Below are positions 48,401 through 56,105 of a stretch of 64,000 nt of DNA, piece by piece. Origin of the DNA: Diphasiastrum complanatum (lineage: Eukaryota; Streptophyta; Lycopodiopsida; Lycopodiales; Lycopodiaceae); contig CM055109.1 in NCBI GenBank assembly GCA_029204225.1, forward strand, positions 17,539,590-17,603,589, given 5' to 3'. The notes under the pieces are model-generated. The model saw only the letters and a program-made list of their open reading frames with translations, was not told the origin of the DNA and did not search any database. The position numbers and the translations under genes are program-made. Position 1 is the stretch's first letter, and every line of letters starts with the position of its first letter.

Positions 48401-50820
48401 GGCCCACCCTCACAACTCCGATCATGGATATAATTCAGCATGATAAAAGGCCTTTTCTGTTATGTTTAGGTGCTATCCTGAACTCATGTTTGATGTCTTT
48501 TTGGTTGGAAACTTTCGTTTTGTTGCCATTTGCAACTTTATAGTGATGGTGCCTCTTATTGTTGCTAAAAAGGCATCTTTGCTACTATAAGATTGGTCGA
48601 GCATTGATGTGAGATTTTTCGTTTATTTAGAGATCTGTTTTCTTTTGTTCATTTGCGCAATCTATTACGTTAGTTTCGTACAATCAAATGTGATGCTAGA
48701 TATTTCTCAAAGAGAAAAAAATGGCACCTTGCATGTCCCCTTCAAATCTTCAAGAAGCTATATATTTAAAAAAGAGACACCTTCTGAGTAGCTTGATGGA
48801 TTTAAAGAATAGTTTGTTGTTGATGTTATGAATGACGAAAGATAATGAGATTTACAAAAAAAGTCTTATGTGTGAATCTTACTTAACATGAATAGAATTG
48901 GTCTTGGGAGGGATTCAAAACAAGGCTTTGATAACAAGAGAAAAAAGGATGCCGTAATCAAATGAGATCTAGATCCTAAACTAGTTTTCACTCAGTAAAC
49001 TTTAAGGAATTTATTCTAACTTGATGTGGTAGGAATGTTTATGCACTAGTATTAACATGATTTTTCTAAGCAAAAGTAAGGTGATTTAGGTTGTCACCAG
49101 TCTTGTTTGATAGTAGATACAAAAATATATGGAGTGACCCCTTATGGGTAGTCATGGAGAGACTACGTGCAATTGTTTTTAGTTGGATTCAACATCAATT
49201 TCGGACACTAACGAGAGTTCTTCAATTTTTCTTGTAAGTTGGTTTGACCTCTTATGTTACTTTGTTACCATTGAAAATCATCAAATCATTGCGAAGTTAC
49301 TCAACAATGATTTGCATACCTATTTAATTGAGCAAATGATATACCACAAAGTCGTACTAAACATCCCTAATCAACTATGGTTAATCGGCCCCTATTGTTA
49401 GATTGAGGGAGCTTAGATGAAGTTAGCAGACTACCTGGATTAACTAAGGTGAGTCTAGTGCTTGCACTTGTAGTTGTGGCTAGAGTTATAGTTGATTTGT
49501 AGTGGATAACTACTACATGGAGTCTGGACATTAGGAGTGGGAATGTACTATACACTCATCGGTATGGATAAGCTTGGGGCGTGGTTATTTATAGTGGAAG
49601 GCGTGGACATCTAGGAGTTGTTGATGATTCTATGCTTGAGTGAATTTGAGTCCTCTCAATCATTGAGTACTAGGACGAGGCATGGGTTATGGTGGTATGG
49701 GATGCCATAGCTGCCGTTGCAGGGATTGGTCTTGGGTGTCAATATAGTTTTTCACCTTATGGGAGTGAGTATGGATTTACTCTATGGTTGGGAGGATGAC
49801 TTGAAGTCCTATAGTGTTATTGCCTTTAGTCATTGTATCTGGTTATTCATAGGTTAGATCCCGGGAGTGCCCTTACATGTACTATGTTATGATAAAAGAC
49901 AATTTGAAAGATTAATTGTCTTCAGTCAAGCAAAAGGGAGTAAATGTAACTTCCAATCATTGATTCAAACATTTTTCATTATTAGCATTCCCCAGCTCCG
50001 GCTAGTGTTTCCTCTCCTCTTCCTTTATGGAGTTAGGCACATGATCACATAAGTTATCCTTACCCGGGTATACATCTTCGAGAATCTTCAAGGCCTCTTT
50101 CTTGGTCTTTCCTTGCATGATCATGCCTTCCTGCACCACACTTAAGGTGGGCATCATCAAAATCATAAAACCATTCTTTAGCGTACTACACACTTTTGGT
50201 ATCTTGTCCCTAGACAAGACAAACATGAGGGAGTCATCACAAATTCATACCGACATCTTACGCCTATATATAGGAAGTCATTAGAACACTCATGTCATTA
50301 GGAAGACAAACGTCAATTTTCATATTATTTTGTCGAGATCATGCACCTCATATTTCATTTGTTGATTCTATGTAAGTGTCTCCTCTCTAGAAGAGTTCTT
50401 AGTTTTTAAGGCAATCACATAATTAAAGAGCGTAAATCAAACTATTTGAGTTTTAATGTTAAAAAATACGTTCAAGGTAACATCTCGTGACCATTATGAC
50501 AATAGGCACATGAATAGATTGAGCATTAGAAAGACTCGTGGAGGAGAACTCTTAAAAGTATGGTAGGAGGATTAGTTGAGACCTTTGGTATACGAGCGAA
50601 CATATGCATAGGATGCATGCATGTGTCTACATTGAATTGAGTCTCTCTTCAATTTATACATGCATATGAGTTGAACTCCTATGAAGTATCCATCTTGGCA
50701 ATAAGATCCTCAATAGAGGATGAACTGGTTGTAACCTCTATAGTGGCATATGGTACACTGCTACTTCACTCATATCTTAGGCGAGTGATAATAATGCGCA
50801 GTGTTAGTTTGTAGGATTGC

Positions 50821-50867
<47 letters not shown>

Positions 50868-51754
50868 AAAGCTATAATAAATACCTTAGAAATAGTTGCA
50901 AAGATGGTACAACAATAGCTCACCAAAACCTACTTGCTGGACTTGGGTTACTTATGAATGGAAATAAGCAACCATAGTGTCAATTGTAGCTTACAGGTAC
51001 CTGAAAAAGTATGCGTCTCAATGTGATCACTACATGTAAATAAGTTGCTAAGGATAGATAAAACCACAATATCAATTGCTAATGCATGTAGGAGTTGAAA
51101 ATGTAGTTATTGGTGTAATTGTTGCCTGTCAAGTGGATCGTAGCTCCGAACACATAAACAGAAAAACTTGCATTCAAAACATTACTCAAAAAGCAATCGA
51201 TTCTTAGGGGCCTATTATGAAGTTTGAACAAAATCAGAGATAAAGCATCAACAAATAGTAGACGGCATCACAAAATAGTACATTTGAATATTGCATATGT
51301 ATGCTGGAAGACAAAGAATCTGCTGGGGAAGATGGGCTCAAGGGGAGAGCAATAGTAGCTTCACTATTCAAAATAGGATTTGATGGAGAAATGGGGACTG
51401 CAAGAGGCATAGACAAAGGAGGGGAAGATAGATCTAACTGTGAGGAAAACCTGGAAGCAATGCTGGAAAGGAATGTGGCGTAGGAGCAACAGCTTCTTTT
51501 CGACAAGGAATGTTTAGATCTGAGGAAAGAAAAACCTAAAAAGATGGCGTTCAATCGTGGTTCCAGTAAGAGATCAGCTGGAGCAGTCCGCTGGAGAACT
51601 GGCCCGCTGATGGACAGGAAGGATTCCGCTGGGGAGATGCGCTGCAGAAGGTCCCTCATGGATTCCGCTGGAACAGGAAGGAGCTGGGGCAGATGCGCTG
51701 GTGGATTCCGCTGGAGCAGGAAGGAGCTGGGGCAGGCAGGACTGCTGCAGTGGT

Positions 51755-51809
<55 letters not shown>

Positions 51810-54800
51810 CAAGAAAGACATAGTCACATGTCTGAAAATATCCAGACCTGATACTAAGTTCTGCGAAGCCTGTCAGAAAGGAAAACAACATCGGAATCCC
51901 ACATCATCTGCATATAGTAAAATGGATATAAGACTATACCACCAGCCTGATTCACACTCTAGCTCATCGATATACAATTCAATGAGTCGATCAACTTTGC
52001 TTCACCCCAATAGTACTCCTAACCAACTGGGAAAAGCCCTCATTTGACTTTAAACAATCCCAGACTTGCTCGTACTGCCATAATTGCCAGTATTGTGTCA
52101 GTGGAGAAGTAGGTGTCTCGGGACTGAGTCAAATTCCTTCCGGAAATCAATGGGAGAACCATCCAGTAAACTACCACTAGGATTAAGGCTAATGTCAGTC
52201 TGGCTTATGCAAAAGGACCTGCGAGTGACAAGGTCCAATTCTTAAGCGAGTACCTAAAAGCTTATAACTGCAAAAATATATAAGTAGGGCCCTTAAAATA
52301 ATTAATTGGGCCAAAAATATGATATAGAATAATGCCACTAATGTACCCTCCAAGCTATGTATGTGATGTCCTTAATGTGGAGATAAGTCGTGGCTCACTT
52401 TATTAGTTATAGAAGGGTCCATGAACAAAGTTCAAACCTGATTCAAGTAGTCAAACTCGAGTTACTAGCTATAGTAAGGTGGTATAAAGCACTAACTAAA
52501 CCGAGGAAGTAGATGTAGGACAAGTGGCATGGAGAGCCATCCCTTAAGCATTGAAGTGAATTCTTACACTGCTGTAAACAATCTAATAAGGTCCGAACCT
52601 TGAGGTGAAGTGTAGTGGATCATGTCTACATTTCTGTACTTTACAATTCATTCAATGTAGTTTTCTTCATGGTATTATTATATTGTGCACAGTGCGATTG
52701 TGACTACTAGTAAGGACTAGTTTCATCTATATCCATAGCAGTTGCTTTTTAGAAAATTTGACAATACTTTGTTGATAGCAGTTTTCTTCAAAAGAGAATG
52801 GATGCATTCCAAGACAAGTTTATGCATCTATTATCCTATCTACTGTCTGTAATATTTACATAGCTGTTGTCAGCTTTCAATGGAGCAGAAGTCTTGACCA
52901 TTTTTGATGATCATGCTACTGGGGTCGTGATATGTCTTTTTGCCATGAGCTGATGGAATTGCGATCCACCTGCCTGGTTGATAGTTTGGCCTGATAATAT
53001 GAACACCTTGTTGCATTGGGATTTTGCAACATCGGTGAAAAAGGATATCCTATTATCTCTGAATTGATATATAGATCACTAACTTTACCGTGGAAGATTG
53101 GTTCATATAGCATTCCCTGTGATATCCTGCAAAGATTGTGTCAGTATAGTCTATATCCGGTGCTTTTTCTGTATAATTTGTCTGGCCATTAAAGATGGTA
53201 TCCTGCAACAAATGTGTCATTATATGGCCGATATTCAATGCTGTTATTGTAGTTTGTCTTGTCAGTTAGAGATGTAGTGTACGGTGTTGGTTCAAGTGTT
53301 TTGAGTTTACTAAACCTTACGATTACCTGTTGCAGGTTTGTGATTTCGGGCTTTCACGAATGAAACATAACACATTCCTGTCCTCTATGTCCACAGCAGG
53401 AACGGTACGAAGTCATGTTAGGCTTTCCTTGTCATTTTAAAAGAATGTTAAAAATATGACCTTCATAGTGCACATGCCAAAAGTTCTCCCCTTTTGGTTA
53501 AAAATGACTTTGAAACCCTATTTGGAAATAATTACCATCTAGAGTCTGCTTAGGTATTTCACAGAAATCAGAATATAAAATTCAGCCTTCCTGTTGTATT
53601 TCTGGTTTGTGTAATGCTTCAACACTTGAATTTTAGAAAACTTTTTTTAATTTTTGTGGCAAATTTCTATTAACTTTCCATTGGCCCAAGATTGTTTTGT
53701 GCAATTACCAAAGAGTTAGAAATTTTTTTTATCCATAATGTGCAAAAAGATTTAGTATCTAGATGCATGGTGTGTTCCGGAATGTGTTCCGGATTGCGTT
53801 CCAGGAAATCCCATTAGGGTTTCCGGGAACGTGATCTAATTTTTTTTTTGAATTTTTATTAGAAAAACATGAATTATAGTGTTTTTTTTGGTTTTATTTT
53901 AGTGTCGTATCTTTTAGGCAGTCTCTAAATTTTTTTTACACTCGTATCCGGATTTTTTTTTCTAAGTATTAAGGGGTTTTCTTGAATTTTTCAAAAAAAA
54001 CATTAGAAAAAAATATCGTTCCGGACAGCATTCTGGGATGAACGTTCCGGAGGGTGGACCCACCGGGAACGCAAATTGCGGCATGTATGCTATATACTTT
54101 GAAGCTGATGTTCGTTGGCAGATCTTTCCAAGGATTGGCAATCCACTGTTTTCGAAGTGAAAAAGCTCAGGATTGTGGATGAACTATATGTGGCCCTTCA
54201 TTATACTGAATGGAGACGCTCGTTTGGTTCAAGTCTTATAACAAGCATTTGTTAGTAGATGAGCTGATTTTTTGCTAGAGAACTATCTGCATGCACAAAT
54301 ATAACACCTGCCAGTCTTTTGTCATTTACTCATATTTCAGTTCCCAAAGTTGCTATTATTGCCTCCTCATGCATATGAATCCTTCAAATGTATCTTGGTA
54401 GTTCCCTTTTCCTTTGATTATAGGAAGTTAGTTGCACTGAGCTTTTTAAAAGGTAAGTGTGCTATTCTCCCTTTTGTCTCTTCCTATTTGTAATAAGTGT
54501 GACTGCTATGCTTCCTACATAGGAAAGAATTATGGAAGCTAGTTTGTTAGAATCTTTCAAAAAATTTACCCTAAACTTGGAGCAAGTATTCACTAAGTTA
54601 TTTGTTTGCAGCCGGAGTGGATGGCACCTGAAGTTCTGCGCAATGAGCCTTCTAATGAGAAGTATGGCTGACTGACATATACTCCTATTCAACATTCTGT
54701 AATTAAATCACAATTGTAGATTTCTGTACATATAGTTGGTGCTGAATTGTAGATGATAGATGTTTTGGGCTTAGTCGTGGAGAGATGCATAATTTAGACC

Positions 54801-55414
54801 ATGAATTAAGGAGCTTAACAGATAAATATGTTGATGAAGTTGCTAATTCATGAAATTTCCAAGAATAGTGTATTTATGTCATCTAGATGGGCCTTTGATG
54901 TTCAAGCTTTTTTTGGGAGTGATGCACGTTGATATGGTGCATTGGTAATATTGATAACAAATCATGATACTTGTCATAGTGACTCGTGGCTCTCGATTTT
55001 ACATAGAATGTTGGAGTTCTTGGTACACCATTTGTTGAACCTTTTTGTGCCGCTGATCTTGACTAGCTCGAACTTGTAGTTAGTAATTGTTGATTACTGC
55101 AAGGAGTTCTTGAAGCTTTCTTATTTATGCCTTGGAATTCCACAAATTTACATAGAACAAAGCAAGGTACATTGAAGTGCGTTATGAAAAGTGGTTGCAA
55201 AACTGTCTCTATAAACATAAAGAGAGAATTGTTCCAGCAGAACTAGAGCTAACGGAAGTATAAGCATGCATTACCAGAAGCATTGATGTGGTCATCCTCA
55301 CAGCCTACGCAGAATATAGGGAAATGTGAAGATACATCAATTAAGAAATTCAGAAAATCTGGAAAAAGGATGCAATGGTCTGTCTTGAATTGCAGCAGTC
55401 TCATGTCTAGATTC

Positions 55415-55469
<55 letters not shown>

Positions 55470-56105
55470 GCATACATCGATACTGTTTCAAAAATTAAAG
55501 ACAGTGACTGCTTGTCAAGACAACAAGATGTGGATGTATTAAAGAGAGCTCAACAAGCTGTCAACATTATCAACTTCTCTAGAGATTTTCGGCAAATGTG
55601 GATGTATTGATCTTGTTTCACAAAAATGAATTAGTCTACAAAGGCTGAGATGTTCTGTAAAATCCTCTTGCAGGTCAGATGTTTATAGTTTTGGGGTTAT
55701 ACTATGGGAGCTTGCTACTTCCCAGCAACCCTGGAGTGGGTTGAACCCTATGCAAGTTGTGGGGGCTGTTGGATTTCAGCATCGGCGCCTTCAAATTCCT
55801 CAAGACACAGATCCTCAAATTGCGCAGATCATCCAAGATTGCTGGCAGAAGTCAGTTCTTTTCACTTTTTGGGTGCTTGTATTTATTAGGTTGCAGAAAT
55901 AAATGTTGTCCTGGCTGACTTTCTTGGCATTTACGTACAGAATGTGCTATGTTTGGTCACTTGTATATGATATTTTCTTGCTCATTTTTGCAGTGATTCG
56001 AGTTTGCGACCTTCTTTTTCCCAGATAATGACTACCTTGAAGCCATTGCAAAGACCAGTCCTTGCACCACAGCCATACGATTATTACAGACACATCCCTC
56101 AGTAA
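16799..56105 (+). CDS. EDR1/CTR1-family Raf-like MAP kinase kinase kinase (13 coding exons)
   Basis: Encodes a 1053-aa serine/threonine kinase. The family (Arabidopsis EDR1) restrains defence, senescence and ethylene- or stress-linked signalling. Exons 16799-17290, 26855-27292, 30447-30550, 31238-32568, 32691-32731, 40890-40958, 41088-41188, 47679-47757, 48039-48137, 53336-53404, 54612-54661, 55674-55850 and 55994-56105 splice in phase with GT-AG borders. The N-terminal EDR1 domain spans residues 110-345 ([29 protein letters not shown]). A Ser-rich linker has a basic patch near 553-580. Kinase motifs: Gly loop G787-G792, Lys807, probable helix-C Glu825, HRDLKSPN with Asp903, DFG 921-923 and an intact PEWMAPE segment. 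The start is the first ATG after an in-frame stop at 16745. The gene is stretched to 39 kb by transposon-filled introns. Coding looks intact. A paralogue name cannot be assigned. Confidence 0.95.
17291..19442. other. Intron 1, 5' part
   Basis: AT-rich intronic DNA with no recognised element. Frames up to 121 codons are low in conservation signals and are taken as chance. Confidence 0.5.
19443..19931 (-). pseudogene. Copia integrase fragment in intron 1
   Basis: 162 codons on the minus strand: zinc-site end [13 protein letters not shown], then [13 protein letters not shown] (first catalytic Asp), [15 protein letters not shown] and [11 protein letters not shown]. The usual Asp of the second catalytic motif (DRGGE) reads Asn here, and the frame then drifts from the integrase pattern after GIKQQF. 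No Gag, RT or LTR nearby, so it is an isolated dead fragment. Confidence 0.88.
19932..20978. other. Intron 1 spacer
   Basis: No recognised feature between the copia fragment and the chromovirus LTR. Confidence 0.45.
20979..21430 (-). repeat. LTR of the deleted chromovirus
   Basis: About 452 bp. Begins TGTTACAACC and ends GTCCCTAACA, giving TGTTA...TAACA inverted ends. It is followed by TTCCCTCCCCCTT, a polypurine tract on the minus strand, and then by the integrase C-terminus. Only one LTR is seen. Confidence 0.7.
21530..21904 (-). pseudogene. Chromovirus integrase C-terminus with chromodomain
   Basis: Contains [16 protein letters not shown], the GPF/Y module of gypsy integrases, then [11 protein letters not shown], then [20 protein letters not shown] and LVCWK, the chromodomain pattern (R-x-x-x-L-R-N-R ... 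E-Y-L-V-x-W-K). Chromodomains target integration to heterochromatin. Truncated at both sides. Confidence 0.88.
22440..23408 (-). pseudogene. Chromovirus Gag with zinc knuckle, frameshifted
   Basis: A 297-codon frame (23408 to 22515) covers a Gln-rich coiled segment, then partly shifted capsid sequence, then [16 protein letters not shown]-like and [11 protein letters not shown] blocks. A second frame at 22440-22508 gives a CX2CX4HX4C zinc knuckle ([14 protein letters not shown]). An alternative frame at 23028-22807 ([24 protein letters not shown]) is the true capsid phase, so at least two shifts are present. Confidence 0.85.
23409..24044. other. Intron 1 spacer
   Basis: AT-rich, with a short alternating region of TG/TA near 23430-23500. 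No recognised feature. Confidence 0.45.
24045..24393. repeat. Foldback (long inverted-repeat) element, about 350 bp
   Basis: Outer ends CATAGTTGCAGC and GCTGCAACTATG are exact inverses. Inside, the left arm (CTCAAAAAATCCCCCATACA, GCTGGTACCCT, CAAAACTGCAAAAAA, GGCCTCAAAATA, CCTAAACTCAAAAA) is mirrored in the same order by the right arm down to a roughly 30-bp centre near 24185-24210. The right arm keeps about 30 bp of GATTCGC-rich sequence that the left arm has lost. A transcript would fold into a hairpin about 110-150 bp long. No transposase. Confidence 0.88.
24394..26854. other. Intron 1, 3' part
   Basis: AT-rich intronic DNA. No mobile-element protein or clear repeat recognised. Exon 2 acceptor at the end. 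Confidence 0.5.
26855..27292 (+). CDS. EDR1-like exon 2
   Basis: Residues 165-310, the core of the EDR1 domain ([35 protein letters not shown]). Acceptor TATGCAG|GCATAC, donor AAG|GTACAT, both phase 0. Confidence 0.93.
27293..28998. other. Intron 2, 5' part
   Basis: No coding signal. A short GCGTTCCAGAA-type word near 28608 is a weak match to the GTTCCGG repeat family found in introns 7 and 10. Confidence 0.45.
28999..29030. repeat. (CT)n microsatellite
   Basis: Sixteen CT units in intron 2. Confidence 0.95.
29113..29124 (+). other. Degenerate tRNA-iMet primer site, retrotransposon 5' remnant
   Basis: TGGTATTAGAGC differs by one base from the copia primer site TGGTATCAGAGC. The purine-rich 29125-29700 resembles an untranslated retrotransposon leader; no Gag is readable. 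The upstream boundary is not defined. Confidence 0.45.
29701..30446. other. Intron 2, 3' part
   Basis: No recognised feature before the exon 3 acceptor. Confidence 0.45.
30447..30550 (+). CDS. EDR1-like exon 3
   Basis: Residues 311-344 plus two bases: [20 protein letters not shown] and the run into DDDDR. Acceptor GTGCAG|GTTCTA, donor ACAG|GTATGT. Confidence 0.93.
30551..31237. other. Intron 3
   Basis: 687-bp intron. A 158-codon open frame (30673-31149) runs through it, but its Ser/Leu/Phe-rich composition shows no family signature and it is bounded by clear splice sites, so it is treated as chance. Confidence 0.5.
31238..32568 (+). CDS. EDR1-like exon 4 (linker exon)
   Basis: Residues 345-788, the longest exon. 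It opens with [16 protein letters not shown], closing the EDR1 domain, then runs through a poorly conserved Ser/Glu/Asp-rich linker with the basic patch [13 protein letters not shown] and GPGRPPVR. It ends [17 protein letters not shown] at the start of the kinase domain, donor TTGG|GTATGT. Confidence 0.93.
32691..32731 (+). CDS. EDR1-like exon 5 (Gly-rich loop)
   Basis: A 41-bp exon encoding [14 protein letters not shown], the ATP-binding loop. Acceptor TGTACAG|GGTCTT, donor AACT|GTAAGG. The next intron is 8.2 kb and holds the hAT elements. Confidence 0.92.
32732..33282. other. Intron 5, 5' flank of hAT element, with GTTCCGG-like repeat and (AT)n
   Basis: 33020-33222 resembles the repeat at 53765-54088 (CCCATTAGG, TTTCCCGAAACGTG, then T-rich centre, then TAGCGTTTTGGACATTGTTC). 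33229-33282 is (AT)27, the landing site of the hAT element. Confidence 0.6.
33283..33350. repeat. Left subterminal palindrome cluster of hAT element
   Basis: Repeated CCGCGG/GGTACC words: GGTCCCGCGGTAC, CGGTACCGCGGGACC and TGGTACCGCGGTACC within 68 bp. Candidate transposase binding sites by analogy with hAT subterminal repeats. Confidence 0.75.
33635..37935 (+). pseudogene. hAT transposase (BED finger, DUF659, hATC, AT-hook extension), disrupted
   Basis: Exons by splice sites and homology: 33635-35507, 35622-35967, 36061-36222, 36325 onward. BED-like finger with C33, C36 and H50; Pro/Ser-rich linker; DUF659 from about residue 297 with catalytic FDGWTD (D380) and VVTDNATNC (D443); hATC block [10 protein letters not shown]. 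The C-terminal extension has acidic repeats, a long Pro-rich stretch, and AT-hooks RKRPGRPKG and RRGRPRR. Breaks: the frame slips near 35434, where [12 protein letters not shown] reads one phase off; exon 2 ends in TAG at 35965-35967 just before the donor, where relatives have Gln; and the frame changes at a run of 8 G (36666-36673) and probably at a G run near 37770. The family excises and reinserts its element. This copy is probably inactive unless some breaks are assembly errors. Confidence 0.85.
36699..37778 (+). pseudogene. C-terminal extension of the hAT transposase (Pro-rich, AT-hooks)
   Basis: A 359-codon frame continues in phase with GSGIPTYVD upstream of its ATG, so it belongs to the transposase once the 8-G frame change is allowed for. 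It holds three near-repeats of VGAQDD/EAGAQDE, about 150 residues of Pro/Ala/Ser-rich sequence, and [15 protein letters not shown] with RRGRPRR, two AT-hook-like DNA-binding motifs. After another G run the acidic tail [14 protein letters not shown] and the end at 37935 lie in the next frame. Confidence 0.7.
38462..38827 (-). CDS. Second ORF of the hAT element: 121-aa Arg/Glu-rich protein
   Basis: An intact minus-strand frame, convergent with the transposase and separated from its end by about 530 bp. It starts [15 protein letters not shown]; the frame is open 14 codons further up without an ATG. Two highly charged predicted helices (residues 10-48: [19 protein letters not shown]; residues 72-112: [20 protein letters not shown]) flank a Pro/Ala-rich hinge, [13 protein letters not shown]. 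No known domain recognised; a coiled-coil partner or DNA/RNA-binding accessory factor is a guess. Its promoter would lie in 38828-39370. The deletion derivative lacks it. Intactness next to a broken transposase argues for coding, but chance in GC-rich DNA is not excluded. Confidence 0.55.
   Translation of the reverse strand: MAERIPPKPEGEARRKLEEDIRRHNERHRKQEADIREMLRQTRQRNREPEPPAPAVDPVPAVQLDLDEQIGMNFTRRQLIMVRERAARRRANQEAARANREAEQERQNNAPDDGEELVEDQ
39378..39464. repeat. Right subterminal palindrome cluster of hAT element
   Basis: GGTACCGCCCTGGTACCGCG, CAGGGCGGTACCG, GGTACCGGCGGTACC in 87 bp, ending GGGTACTATG. Mirrors the left cluster in motif but not in exact sequence. Confidence 0.75.
39500..39679. 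mobile_element. GC-ended MITE-like insert between the two hAT copies
   Basis: About 180 bp beginning CAGGGATGCGCGTCC, similar to the hAT consensus start CAGGGATG, and ending GCGTCCGCTACCTTA. Ends are packed with CGTCCGG/CCGGACG palindromes and the middle is A/T-rich. Flanked by TA-rich sequence. No ORF. Assignment to hAT is tentative. Confidence 0.5.
39693..40766 (+). mobile_element. Internally deleted non-autonomous hAT derivative
   Basis: 1074 bp. Its first about 420 bp match 33283-33688, including the transposase ATG (40063) and its first 18 codons. From about 40117 it matches the 3' end of the full element from about 38858 to 39464. Everything between (about 5.2 kb, nearly all the transposase and all of the second ORF) is absent. 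Differences include an extra GGTACCGCGG unit on the left and a roughly 30-bp duplication (CCTTGAACACCCTCTCACAG) at the junction. Ends CATAG...CTATG and flanking ATATATAT are as in the full element. Confidence 0.92.
40767..40889. other. Intron 5, 3' end
   Basis: Short (TA)n then intronic sequence to the exon 6 acceptor. Confidence 0.6.
40890..40958 (+). CDS. EDR1-like exon 6 (catalytic Lys)
   Basis: 23 codons, [20 protein letters not shown] and on to the helix-C Glu. Acceptor TGTGCAG|GAAGTT, donor GAG|GTGAGA, phase 0 at both sides. Confidence 0.93.
41088..41188 (+). CDS. EDR1-like exon 7
   Basis: [19 protein letters not shown] and [10 protein letters not shown], kinase subdomains IV-V. Acceptor TTGCAG|GTCAGG, donor CCTAG|GTAATA. 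Confidence 0.93.
41189..44439. other. Intron 7, 5' part, with GTTCCGGAAC repeats
   Basis: Non-coding. GTTCCGGAACG-type palindromes occur at 41470-41535, 42060-42140, 42750-42795 and 43505-43550. A permuted duplication lies at 42159-42230 and 42484-42558. No gene recognised. Confidence 0.6.
42159..42558. repeat. Permuted local duplication in intron 7
   Basis: Block A (GACGATGAGAAAATAGC with its AT-rich lead) precedes block B (CTGGGGCGTCTACAGTTTG, TGTGTTGGAGA) at 42159-42230, while at 42484-42558 block B precedes block A. This is what remains of a tandem array, or of two offset copies, after the middle has diverged. Confidence 0.75.
44440..45672 (+). pseudogene. Copia RT/RNase H fragment in intron 7
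   Basis: Plus-strand RT from [18 protein letters not shown] through [18 protein letters not shown], the catalytic block [18 protein letters not shown] and [16 protein letters not shown], then RNase H with [24 protein letters not shown] and [16 protein letters not shown]. At least three in-frame stops (for example after EEDI and after TEEE). No LTRs or polypurine tract found. Close in wording to 61738-62730 (shared DQCPQT, VNVYFKSV-like blocks), so both are the same family. Same orientation as the host gene. Confidence 0.9.
45673..47678. other. Intron 7, 3' part, with a 16-bp tandem repeat
   Basis: 47420-47485 holds four copies of TTTGACTGAAATTGTG-like units. Otherwise AT-rich intron with no recognised element; exon 8 acceptor at its end. 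Confidence 0.6.
47679..47757 (+). CDS. EDR1-like exon 8
   Basis: [20 protein letters not shown] and on to RMALDV, kinase subdomain VIa. Acceptor GCAACAG|AGGAAG. The donor GTG|GTCGGC is a weaker GT site; it is required for the DV-ARGMNYL join. Confidence 0.9.
48039..48137 (+). CDS. EDR1-like exon 9 (catalytic loop)
   Basis: 33 codons with [30 protein letters not shown] and a final Lys. Catalytic Asp903, Lys905 and Asn908 are all present. Acceptor TTTCAG|GCCAGA, donor AAG|GTATGG. Confidence 0.93.
48138..51756. other. Intron 9, 5' part
   Basis: No recognised gene. 49100-50300 contains several weak frames on both strands without family signatures. 50823-50866 is a (CA)n microsatellite. Confidence 0.5.
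50823..50866. repeat. (CA)n microsatellite
   Basis: Uninterrupted CA dinucleotides, about 22 units. Confidence 0.95.
51757..51807. repeat. (GA)n microsatellite
   Basis: About 25 GA units, preceded by GCTGGAGCAGGAAGGAGCTGG-type degenerate repeats (TTCCGCTGG occurs several times at 51580-51720). Confidence 0.95.
51838..52045 (+). pseudogene. Copia gag-pre-integrase zinc fragment in intron 9
   Basis: The frame reads [16 protein letters not shown], the C-x-x-C end of the copia integrase zinc domain followed by its basic stretch, then unrelated Ser-rich sequence. Very short remnant. Confidence 0.65.
52046..53335. other. Intron 9, 3' part
   Basis: No recognised feature. Near 53120-53230 a phrase around TATCCTGCAA and TGTGTCA(G/T)TATA is repeated twice. 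Exon 10 acceptor at the end. Confidence 0.45.
53336..53404 (+). CDS. EDR1-like exon 10 (DFG and activation loop)
   Basis: 23 codons, [20 protein letters not shown] then AGT. The DFG Asp is present and the activation loop has several Ser/Thr. Acceptor TTGCAG|GTTTGT, donor ACG|GTACGA. Confidence 0.93.
53765..54088. repeat. GTTCCGG-ended MITE-like repeat in intron 10
   Basis: Starts GCATGGTGTGTTCCGGAATG and ends GGGAACGCAAATTGCGGCATG, giving inverted CATG...TGCGTTCC ends. GTTCCGGA palindromes lie at both sides of a T/A-rich centre. A related copy lies at 33020-33222 and half-elements in intron 7. No ORF. Confidence 0.6.
54612..54661 (+). CDS. EDR1-like exon 11 (APE region)
   Basis: [16 protein letters not shown] plus two bases of a Lys codon. 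Acceptor TTTGCAG|CCGGAG, donor GAA|GTATGG. Confidence 0.92.
55417..55467. repeat. (GA)n microsatellite
   Basis: About 25 GA units in intron 11. Confidence 0.95.
55674..55850 (+). CDS. EDR1-like exon 12
   Basis: Residues 958-1016: [39 protein letters not shown] and the C-lobe helices to IIQDCWQ. Acceptor TTGCAG|GTCAGA, donor AGAA|GTCAGT. Confidence 0.92.
55994..56105 (+). CDS. EDR1-like exon 13 and stop
   Basis: Residues 1017-1053: [16 protein letters not shown], the conserved Arg of subdomain XI, then a short tail ending [10 protein letters not shown] and TAA. Acceptor TTTGCAG|TGATTC. The family usually ends shortly after the kinase domain, as here. Confidence 0.92.

Larger units (their letters stand above)
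54089..55673. other. Introns 10 (3' part) and 11 around exon 11
   Basis: Apart from exon 11 (54612-54661), AT-rich intron sequence. Contains (GA)n at 55417-55467. Confidence 0.5.

Noticed and set aside
51234-51891. 197-codon minus-strand frame and its plus-strand partner around the (GA)n run
   Set aside because: Both depend on the microsatellite and on a degenerate TTCCGCTGG repeat; no domain content.
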